A program made the translations under genes and the position numbers. Source: Chloroflexia bacterium (GTDB taxonomy: Bacteria; Chloroflexota; Chloroflexia; Thermomicrobiales; UBA6265). Taken from it: a DNA stretch of 5,208 bases. Shown piece after piece: positions 1-4,948 of the stretch; the stretch's first letter is position 1; the number at the start of each line of letters is the position of its first letter. The notes beneath the pieces were generated by a model. The model searched no databases, had not been told where the DNA came from, and saw only the letters and a program-made list of their open reading frames with translations. The DNA is taken from assembly GCA_013696525.1 (NCBI GenBank), contig JACCYK010000430.1, forward strand, positions 1 through 5,208, read 5' to 3'.

Positions 1-414
1 GCCCTCTGGGGATTGGCATTCAAACCCAACACCGACGACATGCGGGAGGCGCCCAGCCGGACGCTCCTGGAGGCGCTGTGGGCCGCCGGCGCCAGGGTCC
101 GAGCCTTCGACCCCAAGGCGAACGCCGAGGCATTCCGCCTGTACGGCGATCACCCCGGCCTCGACCTGTGCGAAACCAAGGAAGACGCCCTGACCGGCGC
201 CGACGCCCTGGTGATCGTGACCGATTGGCGGGAGTTCCGCGGCCCGGACTTTGGCGAGCTGAAGCGGGCGCTTCGCTCGCCGGTCATCTTCGACGGCCGC
301 AACCTCTACGACCCGGCCCGCCTAGCGCGAGCGGGGTTCACCTATTACGGCATCGGCTTGAGCTCATCTGCCTCATCCACGATGGCGGCCGCAATGGGCC
401 TATCGTCAGACTGA
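1..414 (+). CDS. ugd: UDP-glucose 6-dehydrogenase family protein, C-terminal part (5' truncated by window edge)
   Basis: The reading frame is open from base 1 to TGA at 412-414, giving 137 residues of a protein whose start lies left of the window. It is the C-terminal domain (PF03720-type) of the UDP-glucose/GDP-mannose dehydrogenase family. These cytosolic enzymes oxidise a nucleotide sugar twice with NAD+, typically UDP-glucose to UDP-glucuronate, for capsule, exopolysaccharide or cell-wall precursors. Visible motifs are GLAFKPNTDDMREAPS at window residues 4-19 (family hallmark with substrate-binding Lys), AFDPKA near 35, ADALVIVTDWREF near 67-79, and FDGRN at 97-101 with the conserved substrate-binding Arg. 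Homologues usually stop just after YYGIGR. Here YYGIG (115-119) is followed by 18 more residues, a Ser/Ala-rich tail with no obvious domain. That tail lies over the 3' end of the opposite-strand gene. Family assignment is secure; UDP-glucose rather than another sugar nucleotide is inferred from motif similarity. Confidence 0.9.
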   Translation, partial: ALWGLAFKPNTDDMREAPSRTLLEALWAAGARVRAFDPKANAEAFRLYGDHPGLDLCETKEDALTGADALVIVTDWREFRGPDFGELKRALRSPVIFDGRNLYDPARLARAGFTYYGIGLSSSASSTMAAAMGLSSD

Positions 415-1289
415 GCAGCACCAACGGGTTCATCCCGCGAGCCGCGGCGGTGGTTGACCCAATCAATCATACGGTCGGTATACGTCGGTTGGGAAGGACG
501 AAAATGCGTTCCCGCCCGGCGGATGTACGGCGTGACGATGCGCTGTAGGAAGACGAGCAGCCCTTCGCGTCCGATCTCGGCGATCGCCTGCCGGTAATAG
601 CCGAAAATATGGATATTGCCAAGGTCGAGACCGGTCCTGGCGGCGGCAATCCCGATCACCGCCGATACCTCCGCCAGCGATCGCCGCTCCCGCCGCGCCG
701 TCGCTTGCAGCTCGGCGAAGATGGCGCCAAGCTCGTCCGGGCTTGGCAAGTCCCGGCCCTGCTCCCGCAGCCGGTCGAGCGAGGCGCGCGCCTCGGTCAA
801 GGTCATCGGGGGCACGTCGATCGCGTCCGCCAGCGTGCCGGAAGCCGTTTCGAGCCTAGTCAGCAAATCGTCGTATGAGCCGATATCTGTTCCCGGCGGC
901 AGCACCCGCTCGTCTTCCAGCGACGTGACCAGGGCTCGCAGGTAGGTCTTGGAACCGCCCAGCACATCGGAGGCCGCGGCCAGGAGCCAAAGCGGCGACC
1001 AGCCGACCGCCGCCAGCCCCGCCAGCTCCATCACATTGCCGGCGGTCTTCCGGACCGCCAGCTCCTTCGCCGGCATCAGGTCCGGCGGGTAGACGTCCGG
1101 CACGTCGCCGACCAGCTCGATCACGATCCGCAATAGGCGAGCGACCGTCGCCTGGTACAGCTTCGACTGCCGCACCGCGTTCGGCAGCAGGAGATCGCTC
1201 ACCTCGCGGATCGCCCCGCCCGCGACCGCCGCCGTGGCTCGCGCCGCCCGCTCCGGCAACGAGACGACGTAGCGCTTCACATCAGCCAC
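345..1289 (-). CDS. Uncharacterised 314-residue protein downstream of a two-component system
   Basis: I do not recognise this family. The GTG start at 1289 is preceded by AAAGGA with a 7-nt spacer, and the stop is TAA at 347-345. The protein has no signal peptide at the N-terminus, which is basic and alanine-rich (residues 1-30). One hydrophobic stretch, residues 87-108 (MELAGLAAVGWSPLWLLAAASD), could be a buried or membrane-associated helix. Residues 110-160 contain a Gly-rich turn, PPGTDIGS and SGTLADAIDVPP. Residues 165-215 are charged and helix-prone, 225-258 are mixed hydrophobic (NIHIFGYYRQ; LLVFLQRIVTPYI), and the last about 30 residues look disordered and acidic. There are no catalytic, nucleotide-binding or zinc-binding motifs I can name. 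It lies 67 bp downstream of the response regulator on the same strand, so co-transcription with the kinase/regulator pair is likely. Codon usage matches its neighbours, supporting a real gene. Its final 23 codons overlap the dehydrogenase gene antisense. Confidence 0.75.
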   Translation of the reverse strand: MADVKRYVVSLPERAARATAAVAGGAIREVSDLLLPNAVRQSKLYQATVARLLRIVIELVGDVPDVYPPDLMPAKELAVRKTAGNVMELAGLAAVGWSPLWLLAAASDVLGGSKTYLRALVTSLEDERVLPPGTDIGSYDDLLTRLETASGTLADAIDVPPMTLTEARASLDRLREQGRDLPSPDELGAIFAELQATARRERRSLAEVSAVIGIAAARTGLDLGNIHIFGYYRQAIAEIGREGLLVFLQRIVTPYIRRAGTHFRPSQPTYTDRMIDWVNHRRGSRDEPVGAAQSDDRPIAAAIVDEADELKPMP

Positions 1290-1296
1290 GCGAGTA

Positions 1297-1302
1297 TCCT
1301 TT
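1297..1302 (-). promoter_or_regulatory. Ribosome binding site deciding the GTG start of the uncharacterised gene
   Basis: Read on the minus strand this is AAAGGA, followed by a 7-nt spacer and the GTG at 1289. It supports GTG over the next in-frame candidate (codon 4, also GTG), which would sit too far from this site. Confidence 0.6.
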
Positions 1303-1340
1303 CAACGCTACATTCAGGTTCATGATGATCCCGCCAGGAA

Positions 1341-1358
1341 AGCGGACCTATCTCCGCT
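1341..1358 (-). repeat. Short inverted repeat overlapping the regulator stop codon
   Basis: A perfect 6-bp inverted repeat, AGCGGA / TCCGCT, is separated by 6 nt and overlaps the stop codon of the response regulator. It lies in the 67-bp gap before the uncharacterised gene. There is no following T-run on the minus strand, so it is not a convincing intrinsic terminator. It could be a weak mRNA hairpin separating the two cistrons, or chance. Confidence 0.25.
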
Positions 1359-2001
1359 AGCCACGGAGGTATTCGAGGACCGCCAGCACCCGGCGATGAT
1401 CGGTTTCGGACTCGGCCAGACCCAGCTTGCCGAAGATACTGGTGACGTGCTTCTCGATCGTGCCCGCGTTGACGAAGAGCCGGTCCGCGATCGCCGCGTT
1501 CGTCCGCCCTTCCGCCATCAGCGTCAGGACTTCGCGCTCCCTCGGTGAAAGCGCCCGCGTCCGGTCGTTGCTCCGGCGGCGGACGACAAGTTGGGCCACG
1601 ACTTCGGAATCAAGCACCGTTTCCCCGGCGGCGACCCGTTTCACGGCATCGACGAACTCGGTCACGTCCGCCACCCGATCCTTGAGCAGATAGCCGACGC
1701 GCTCGGCCCCGCCGGCCAGCAACTCGGTGGCGTAGCGCTCCTCGACATACTGCGATAGCACCAGCACCGCCGTCCCCGGCACCCGCTGCCGGGCCAGGAT
1801 GGCCGCTCGCAATCCCTCGTCCCGAAACTCCGGCGGCATCCGGACATCGACGATGGCGATGTCGGGCCGATGCCGGACCACGGATTCCACCAGCGATTCG
1901 CCGTCGCCGACCCGGTCGACGACCGCGAATCCGGCGTCCGTCAGCAACCGGGCGATCCCCTCGCGCAGGAGGACCGAGTCTTCCGCGATTACGACCCGCA
2001 T
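1357..2001 (-). CDS. NarL/LuxR-family two-component response regulator
   Basis: This 214-residue protein has the standard length and architecture of a NarL/FixJ-type regulator. The receiver domain (about 1-120) shows the acidic pocket E7-D8, phosphoacceptor D52 in IAIVDVRMPP, the switch Ser83 (VLVLSQY) and the conserved Lys107 (YLLKDR). After a short linker, the GerE/LuxR helix-turn-helix (about 150-214) shows LSPREREVLTLMAEGRTNAAIA, then VNAGTIEKHVTSIFGKLGL. Phosphorylation of D52 by the adjacent kinase should promote dimerisation and DNA binding; target genes cannot be read from the sequence. Its ATG lies inside the last codons of the kinase gene (13-bp overlap, in CCATGCGGGTCGTAA). No strong Shine-Dalgarno precedes it, so translation is probably coupled to the kinase. 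The REC loop RMPPEFRDEGLRAA and the C-terminus DHRRVLAVLEYLRG are, from memory, typical of actinobacterial and Chloroflexota members. Confidence 0.95.
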   Translation of the reverse strand: MRVVIAEDSVLLREGIARLLTDAGFAVVDRVGDGESLVESVVRHRPDIAIVDVRMPPEFRDEGLRAAILARQRVPGTAVLVLSQYVEERYATELLAGGAERVGYLLKDRVADVTEFVDAVKRVAAGETVLDSEVVAQLVVRRRSNDRTRALSPREREVLTLMAEGRTNAAIADRLFVNAGTIEKHVTSIFGKLGLAESETDHRRVLAVLEYLRG

Positions 2002-3299
2002 GGAATCTCGACCCGGAGCCGGGTCGGTCCGCCGCGCGGGCTGTCCACGGTGAGCCGGCCGTCAAGGGCATCAACCCGGTCGCGCAGCCCGCTCAGGCCG
2101 GTCCCCCGCTCACTGTCGACGCCGCCGACGCCGTTGTCCATGATCTCGAGCCACAACCAGCCGTCACGCTCGCGGGCGACGACCCAGGCCTCGCTCGCCC
2201 GGCTGTGCTTGGCGACATTGGCGAGCGCCTCCAACACCACGAAGTACGCCGCCGCCTCGACCGGTTCCGGCGGCCGGTGGGGAAGCTGGACGTCAACCGT
2301 GACCGGGATCGGGCTCCGGCCGGCGATCGCCGAGATAGCCGCGTCCAGCCCCCGGTCACTCAGCACCGCCGGGTGGATGCCGCGAACGAGATTGCGCAGC
2401 TCCGCTAGCACCCGCTTTGCCTCGTCGTGCGAGGTCTCCACCAGGTGCCGCGCCTGTTCGGGATCGGTCGTCATCTTTTCCCGGGCCATGCCCAGATCCA
2501 TGGCCAGGGCGACCAATCGCTGCTGGGCGCCGTCATGCAAATCACGCTCGATCCGGCGCCGCTCCGCCAATTGGGCGTCGATCACCCCGGACCGGCTCTT
2601 GGTCAGCACCTCGACCCGCTCCTCGAGCTGCTCCGTGCTCGACGGTCCCAGCAGCAGCCAGGCCACCACGACATGAGCCCGCGCCACGCCGATCATCGCC
2701 CAGGCGACCGGTATCGCGATGACCATCCCGGCCACGCTGAGCAGCAGCGCCCCGGCCAACGAATCGACCTGCCCGCCGCCCCAGGCCGGATCGCCGACGC
2801 TGATCCCGCCCGGAATCGTCCAAAAATAGAGCGGCGCCGAAATCAACGAGACGACCAGCCCGAAGCCGCCGGCAACGACCACCAGCTCGATTAATCCAAT
2901 GGGGAAGAGCAAGAACAGGTACACCAGGTCCCGCCATACCGCCCAATCGCCGAGCCGGCCTCGAAATCGTCCCCACCACGATGTCGCGCTCAGCGGACGG
3001 TACGGGTCCGGGATCGGCGTGCCCGTCAGCCAGCCGACCCGGCGCCGCTCAAACCGGGCCGCTCCAGTCCAGATAGCCACCGTCGCCGCCAGGATGGGAA
3101 TGCCGATCCAGACGATTGACATGGCGGCCCCGACTGGAAGCAACACGATGAGGAGGCAAAACCAGAAGAGCCCGAGGACGAAGCTCGAGAACATGAACCA
3201 GAAGACCGGCCACAGCTCGGTCCGCCGGATCAGGCTCATCGCGACGTGCTGCCAATCGGTCATGGTGTTCCGCCCGGAGGTTGTAACCGGCAGGGACAT
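1989..3299 (-). CDS. Membrane sensor histidine kinase (Sensor–HisKA_3–HATPase_c)
   Basis: This 436-residue kinase is the likely partner of the overlapping response regulator. The N-terminal half is hydrophobic, with probable membrane segments near residues 33-59, 60-79, 124-155 and 183-217. It resembles the putative 'Sensor' region (PF13796) of actinobacterial/Chloroflexota NarX-like kinases, with little extracytoplasmic sequence, so it may sense the membrane or an intramembrane cue. A coiled-coil-like linker (about 221-245) leads to the HisKA_3 dimerisation/phosphoacceptor helix with RRRIERDLHDGAQQRL; His255 is the predicted phosphorylation site. The HATPase domain has the N-box EALANVAKH (Asn361), G1 box DNGVGG (388-393) and G2 box GTGLSGLRDR (399-408), so it looks catalytically intact. 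The ATG at 3299 is preferred because AAGGA lies 9 nt upstream. An internal ATG at 3263 (MTDWQ) has only a poor Shine-Dalgarno match and would remove 12 residues without touching a membrane segment. Confidence 0.94.
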   Translation of the reverse strand: MSLPVTTSGRNTMTDWQHVAMSLIRRTELWPVFWFMFSSFVLGLFWFCLLIVLLPVGAAMSIVWIGIPILAATVAIWTGAARFERRRVGWLTGTPIPDPYRPLSATSWWGRFRGRLGDWAVWRDLVYLFLLFPIGLIELVVVAGGFGLVVSLISAPLYFWTIPGGISVGDPAWGGGQVDSLAGALLLSVAGMVIAIPVAWAMIGVARAHVVVAWLLLGPSSTEQLEERVEVLTKSRSGVIDAQLAERRRIERDLHDGAQQRLVALAMDLGMAREKMTTDPEQARHLVETSHDEAKRVLAELRNLVRGIHPAVLSDRGLDAAISAIAGRSPIPVTVDVQLPHRPPEPVEAAAYFVVLEALANVAKHSRASEAWVVARERDGWLWLEIMDNGVGGVDSERGTGLSGLRDRVDALDGRLTVDSPRGGPTRLRVEIPCGS

Positions 3300-3308
3300 G
3301 AATCTACA

Positions 3309-3313
3309 TCCTT
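3309..3313 (-). promoter_or_regulatory. Ribosome binding site of the histidine kinase
   Basis: AAGGA on the minus strand lies 9 nt before the ATG at 3299. It favours that start over the internal ATG at 3263, which is preceded only by a GGGCGG-like stretch. Confidence 0.55.
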
Positions 3314-3358
3314 ACGTGGCGGCCACCAGGCACGCCCTCGCCCACGTTCACTGACCTC

Positions 3359-3387
3359 ATGCTACCGCGCCGGCGCCCTGGCGTCAT
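3359..3387 (-). promoter_or_regulatory. Candidate sigma70-type promoter for the kinase–regulator operon
   Basis: On the minus strand ATGACG (3387-3382, four of six matches to TTGACA) and TAGCAT (3364-3359, four of six to TATAAT) are separated by exactly 17 bp. They would start transcription about 50 nt before the kinase ATG. In GC-rich DNA such matches are common by chance, and no experimental support is visible. Confidence 0.3.
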
Positions 3388-3409
3388 CGCGGACACCCAT
3401 CATCGCCGT

Positions 3410-3428
3410 GGTGGGGATATCCCCCATC
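3410..3428. repeat. GC-rich inverted repeat with GGGGATATCCCC core in the divergent intergenic region
   Basis: Bases 3413-3424 are a perfect 12-bp palindrome, GGGGATATCCCC. Read as RNA on the plus strand, 3410-3416 can alternatively pair with 3422-3428 (seven pairs, one G-U) around a 5-nt AUAUC loop. It lies upstream of the candidate kinase promoter and about 100 bp before the amidase start. A dimeric-regulator operator between the two divergent genes is plausible. It is not followed by a T-run on either strand, so a terminator is unlikely. Confidence 0.4.
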
Positions 3429-3448
3429 GTCGCGTGGGAACCGTTCCG

Positions 3449-3466
3449 GGTTGTGCTTGCGCAACC
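3449..3466 (+). repeat. Inverted repeat containing TTGCGCAA upstream of the acetamidase gene
   Basis: GGTTGTGC and GCGCAACC flank TT, matching at seven of eight arm positions; as RNA the odd pair is G-U, giving a seven-pair stem with a CUUG loop. The right half contains the perfect 8-bp palindrome TTGCGCAA (3457-3464). It ends 62 bp before the amidase ATG, where an operator or 5'-UTR hairpin would sit. A poor promoter match, TTGCGC-17-CAAGAT (3457-3485), overlaps it. The same TTGCGCAA with a neighbouring TTGTGC occurs in the other divergent intergenic region at 4857-4871. Confidence 0.4.
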
Positions 3467-3516
3467 TCGGGCGGTCGGTCAAGATCGCCCGGCGACAGCA
3501 CACCGTTGGCGGGCAG

Positions 3517-3522
3517 AGGAGG
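3517..3522 (+). promoter_or_regulatory. Strong Shine-Dalgarno fixing the acetamidase start
   Basis: AGGAGG lies 6 nt before the ATG at 3529, near-ideal for a bacterial ribosome binding site. It argues against the in-frame TTG at 3451, which would add 26 residues that do not look like the family's N-terminus. Confidence 0.8.
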
Positions 3523-3528
3523 AGCGGC

Positions 3529-4443
3529 ATGCGAGAGATCCGACAGCCGGGGGTCTACCCCTACGTCTTTAGCCGGTACGTCGAGCCCATCGCCACCGTC
3601 AGGCCGGGCGAAACGGTCGCCATCTACACGGTCGACGCCTTTGAAGACCAGATCACCAGCGAATCGGAGACGCCATCCGACATCCTCGGTCCCTACCTCA
3701 ATCCCCAGACTGGGCCGATCTTTATCGAAGGGGCGGAACCGGGTGATACCCTCCTGGCCCGGATCGAGCACATCGAGCCGACCCGCAACTGGGCGGTCAG
3801 CGCCTTCATTCCCTACTTCGGCGGTCTGACCGCCACCAAGTTCACCCGGTTGCTGCACGAGCCGCTGCCGGAGCGGGTCTGGATTTACCAGATCGAGGAC
3901 GGCTGGCTGCGGCACAGCGACCGGCTCCGCTTCCCCTGGCGGCCATTCCTCGGCACGATCGGCACCGCGCCCGAGATCGAGGCGATCTCCGCCCTCGCTC
4001 CCTCCGATCACGGCGGCAATATGGACGTCCCCGACGTCAAGCCGGGCAATACCGTGCTCCTCCCGGTCCGCGTCCCCGGCGCCCTCTTCTTCACCGGCGA
4101 CGTCCACGCCGGGCAGGGCCAAGGTGAGCTCTGCGGCGTCGCCCTGGAAATCAGCGCCAAGGTGACGATCACGTTTGACCTCATCAAGCGGCGCCCGATC
4201 GCCTGGCCCCGGATCGAGAGCCCGGACGAGCTGATGACCGTCGGCAGCGCCCGCCCCATGGAAGACGCCGCCCGCATCGCCTACACCGAGCTGATCGCCT
4301 GGTTGGAAGAACTGGGCTGGGACCGCTGGGACGCCTACCAGGCGCTGACCCAGATCGGCTCGCTCTACGTCGGCAACATGGTCGATACCAACTACTCGCT
4401 GGTGGCCAAGATCGCCAAGGCGTATGCCACGCCGAGCGGCTAG
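3529..4443 (+). CDS. Acetamidase/formamidase family protein
   Basis: This 304-residue protein belongs to the acetamidase/formamidase family (PF03069), cytosolic hydrolases releasing ammonia from short-chain amides such as formamide or acetamide. Family features run the whole length: VRPGETVAIYTVDAFEDQI (about 25-43), the EGAEPGDTLLARIEHIEP turn (67-84), PSDHGGNMDVPDVKPGNTV (158-175), VPGALFFTGDVHAGQGQGE (182-200), which holds the conserved metal/catalytic-site Asp-His region, LCGVALEISAKVT (201-213), and the C-terminal MTVGSARPMEDAARIA plus VGNMVDTNY (281-289). The length fits the short bacterial branch rather than the roughly 400-residue formamidases, and many such proteins are annotated by homology only, so the true substrate is open. 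The ATG follows AGGAGG with 6-nt spacing. Transcription is divergent from the kinase operon. The TAG stop shares its bases with the stop of the convergent RidA-like gene. Confidence 0.92.
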   Translation: MREIRQPGVYPYVFSRYVEPIATVRPGETVAIYTVDAFEDQITSESETPSDILGPYLNPQTGPIFIEGAEPGDTLLARIEHIEPTRNWAVSAFIPYFGGLTATKFTRLLHEPLPERVWIYQIEDGWLRHSDRLRFPWRPFLGTIGTAPEIEAISALAPSDHGGNMDVPDVKPGNTVLLPVRVPGALFFTGDVHAGQGQGELCGVALEISAKVTITFDLIKRRPIAWPRIESPDELMTVGSARPMEDAARIAYTELIAWLEELGWDRWDAYQALTQIGSLYVGNMVDTNYSLVAKIAKAYATPSG

Positions 4444-4841
4444 CCGCCGATGACCGCATCGACCTCGATTTCGACCATCAGCCCGGGATCGACCAGGGCG
4501 CTGACCGCCAGGAGGGTTCCGGCGGGGCGAATATCGCCGAAGACGCGGCCCATCTCGGAGCCGACCTCGCGCCAAGTGGCAATGTCGCTGACGTAGACGC
4601 GATAGCGAACCACGTCGGCCATCGTCGCGCCCGCCTCATGCAGCGCCCGTTCGATCACCGTCAGGACGTAGCGTGTCTGGGCGGCGGCATCTCCCGGCGC
4701 CACGATCTCGCCATCCCGATAGGCCGTGGTGCCGGCCACGTACACGGTGTCGTCAACGCGCACCGCGCGCGAGTAGCCCGCCGTTGCCTCGAACGGGCCG
4801 CCGGAACTGATGAGTTGCCGGGCCCGATCCGGATGGGTCAT
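4440..4841 (-). CDS. RidA/YjgF/UK114-family protein lacking the catalytic arginine
   Basis: At 133 residues this has the normal size for the YjgF/YER057c/UK114 fold, a cytosolic homotrimer. Conserved family stretches are SRAVRVDDTVYVAGTTA (24-40), AAQTRYVLTVIERALHEAGATMADVVRYRVYV (53-84) and MVEIEVDAVI (122-131). Canonical RidA enzymes hydrolyse reactive enamines/imines such as 2-aminoacrylate using an Arg in a 'P-A-R-S' segment. Here the matching segment reads IRPAGTLLAVSALVDP (104-119), with Gly108 where the Arg should be. It therefore resembles the Rid subgroups without that Arg (members with 'RPATT..EVSALIDP'), which are not expected to have the classic deaminase activity and often sit in catabolic operons. 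The ATG at 4841 has GGGGAG 7 nt upstream. It faces the amidase tail to tail, overlapping by four bases, and is divergent from the aldo/keto reductase. Confidence 0.92.
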   Translation of the reverse strand: MTHPDRARQLISSGGPFEATAGYSRAVRVDDTVYVAGTTAYRDGEIVAPGDAAAQTRYVLTVIERALHEAGATMADVVRYRVYVSDIATWREVGSEMGRVFGDIRPAGTLLAVSALVDPGLMVEIEVDAVIGG

Positions 4842-4856
4842 TACCTATCTCCCCGC

Positions 4857-4877
4857 ATTGCGCAATTGTGCCGCATT
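4857..4877. promoter_or_regulatory. Candidate operator: ATTGCGCAAT palindrome between the RidA-like and aldo/keto reductase genes
   Basis: ATTGCGCAAT (4857-4866) is a perfect 10-bp palindrome and runs into TTGTGC (4866-4871). GCGCAATTGTGC (4860-4871) is itself a near-palindrome, ten of twelve positions. CCGCATT occurs at 4853-4859 and again at 4871-4877, in direct orientation 18 bp apart, bracketing the palindrome. Its place in the 107-bp gap between two divergent starts suits a shared operator. The bound protein is unknown. Confidence 0.4.
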
Positions 4878-4894
4878 CACCTACCCGGTATGGT
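4866..4894 (+). promoter_or_regulatory. Candidate sigma70-type promoter for the aldo/keto reductase
   Basis: TTGTGC (4866-4871, three of six matches) and TATGGT (4889-4894, four of six matches) are spaced by 17 bp. The predicted transcription start is about 45 nt before the reductase start. The palindrome just upstream abuts the -35 position, so a protein bound there would affect transcription. The match is weak and could be chance. Confidence 0.3.
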
Positions 4895-4938
4895 ACGTGC
4901 GATGAAGCCCGGGCAACAGGGCGTTAGGGATGAGGGAT

Positions 4939-4943
4939 GGAGG
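4939..4943 (+). promoter_or_regulatory. Ribosome binding site favouring the GTG start of the aldo/keto reductase
   Basis: GGAGG is followed by 5 nt and GTG at 4949. The upstream in-frame ATG at 4937 has only an AGGGA-like sequence 6 nt before it and would translate the GGAGGAG as codons, so GTG is preferred. ATG 4937 remains possible and would add four residues (MEET). Confidence 0.5.
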
Positions 4944-4948
4944 AGACC

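Noticed and set aside
78..548. 156-codon plus-strand open frame overlapping the dehydrogenase
   Set aside because: It is a +2 shadow of the dehydrogenase frame, Arg/Pro-rich and motif-free, running into the antisense of the uncharacterised gene.
1341..1358. Intrinsic terminator after the response regulator
   Set aside because: The stem is only 6 bp and the minus strand continues with TTCCTGGCGGG rather than a T-run. It is listed only as an inverted repeat.
1870..2676. 268-codon plus-strand open frame over the kinase and regulator
   Set aside because: It covers the conserved HATPase, HisKA_3 and receiver regions on the other strand, and its Ser/Arg-rich translation has no recognisable domain.
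3413..3424. Riboswitch or terminator hairpin in the divergent region
   Set aside because: The stem is short, no T-run follows on either strand, and there is no recognisable aptamer layout. An operator is the simpler reading.
3451..3528. 26-codon N-terminal extension of the acetamidase from a TTG at 3451
   Set aside because: AGGAGG is ideally placed for the ATG at 3529. The extension crosses the TTGCGCAA inverted repeat, and the MREIRQPGVYPY start looks natural for the family.
3400..4575. 391-codon minus-strand open frame over the amidase gene
   Set aside because: It is antisense to a gene with clear family motifs along its full length. Its translation is rich in Gly, Arg, Asp and Pro without motifs, as expected for a GC-rich shadow frame.
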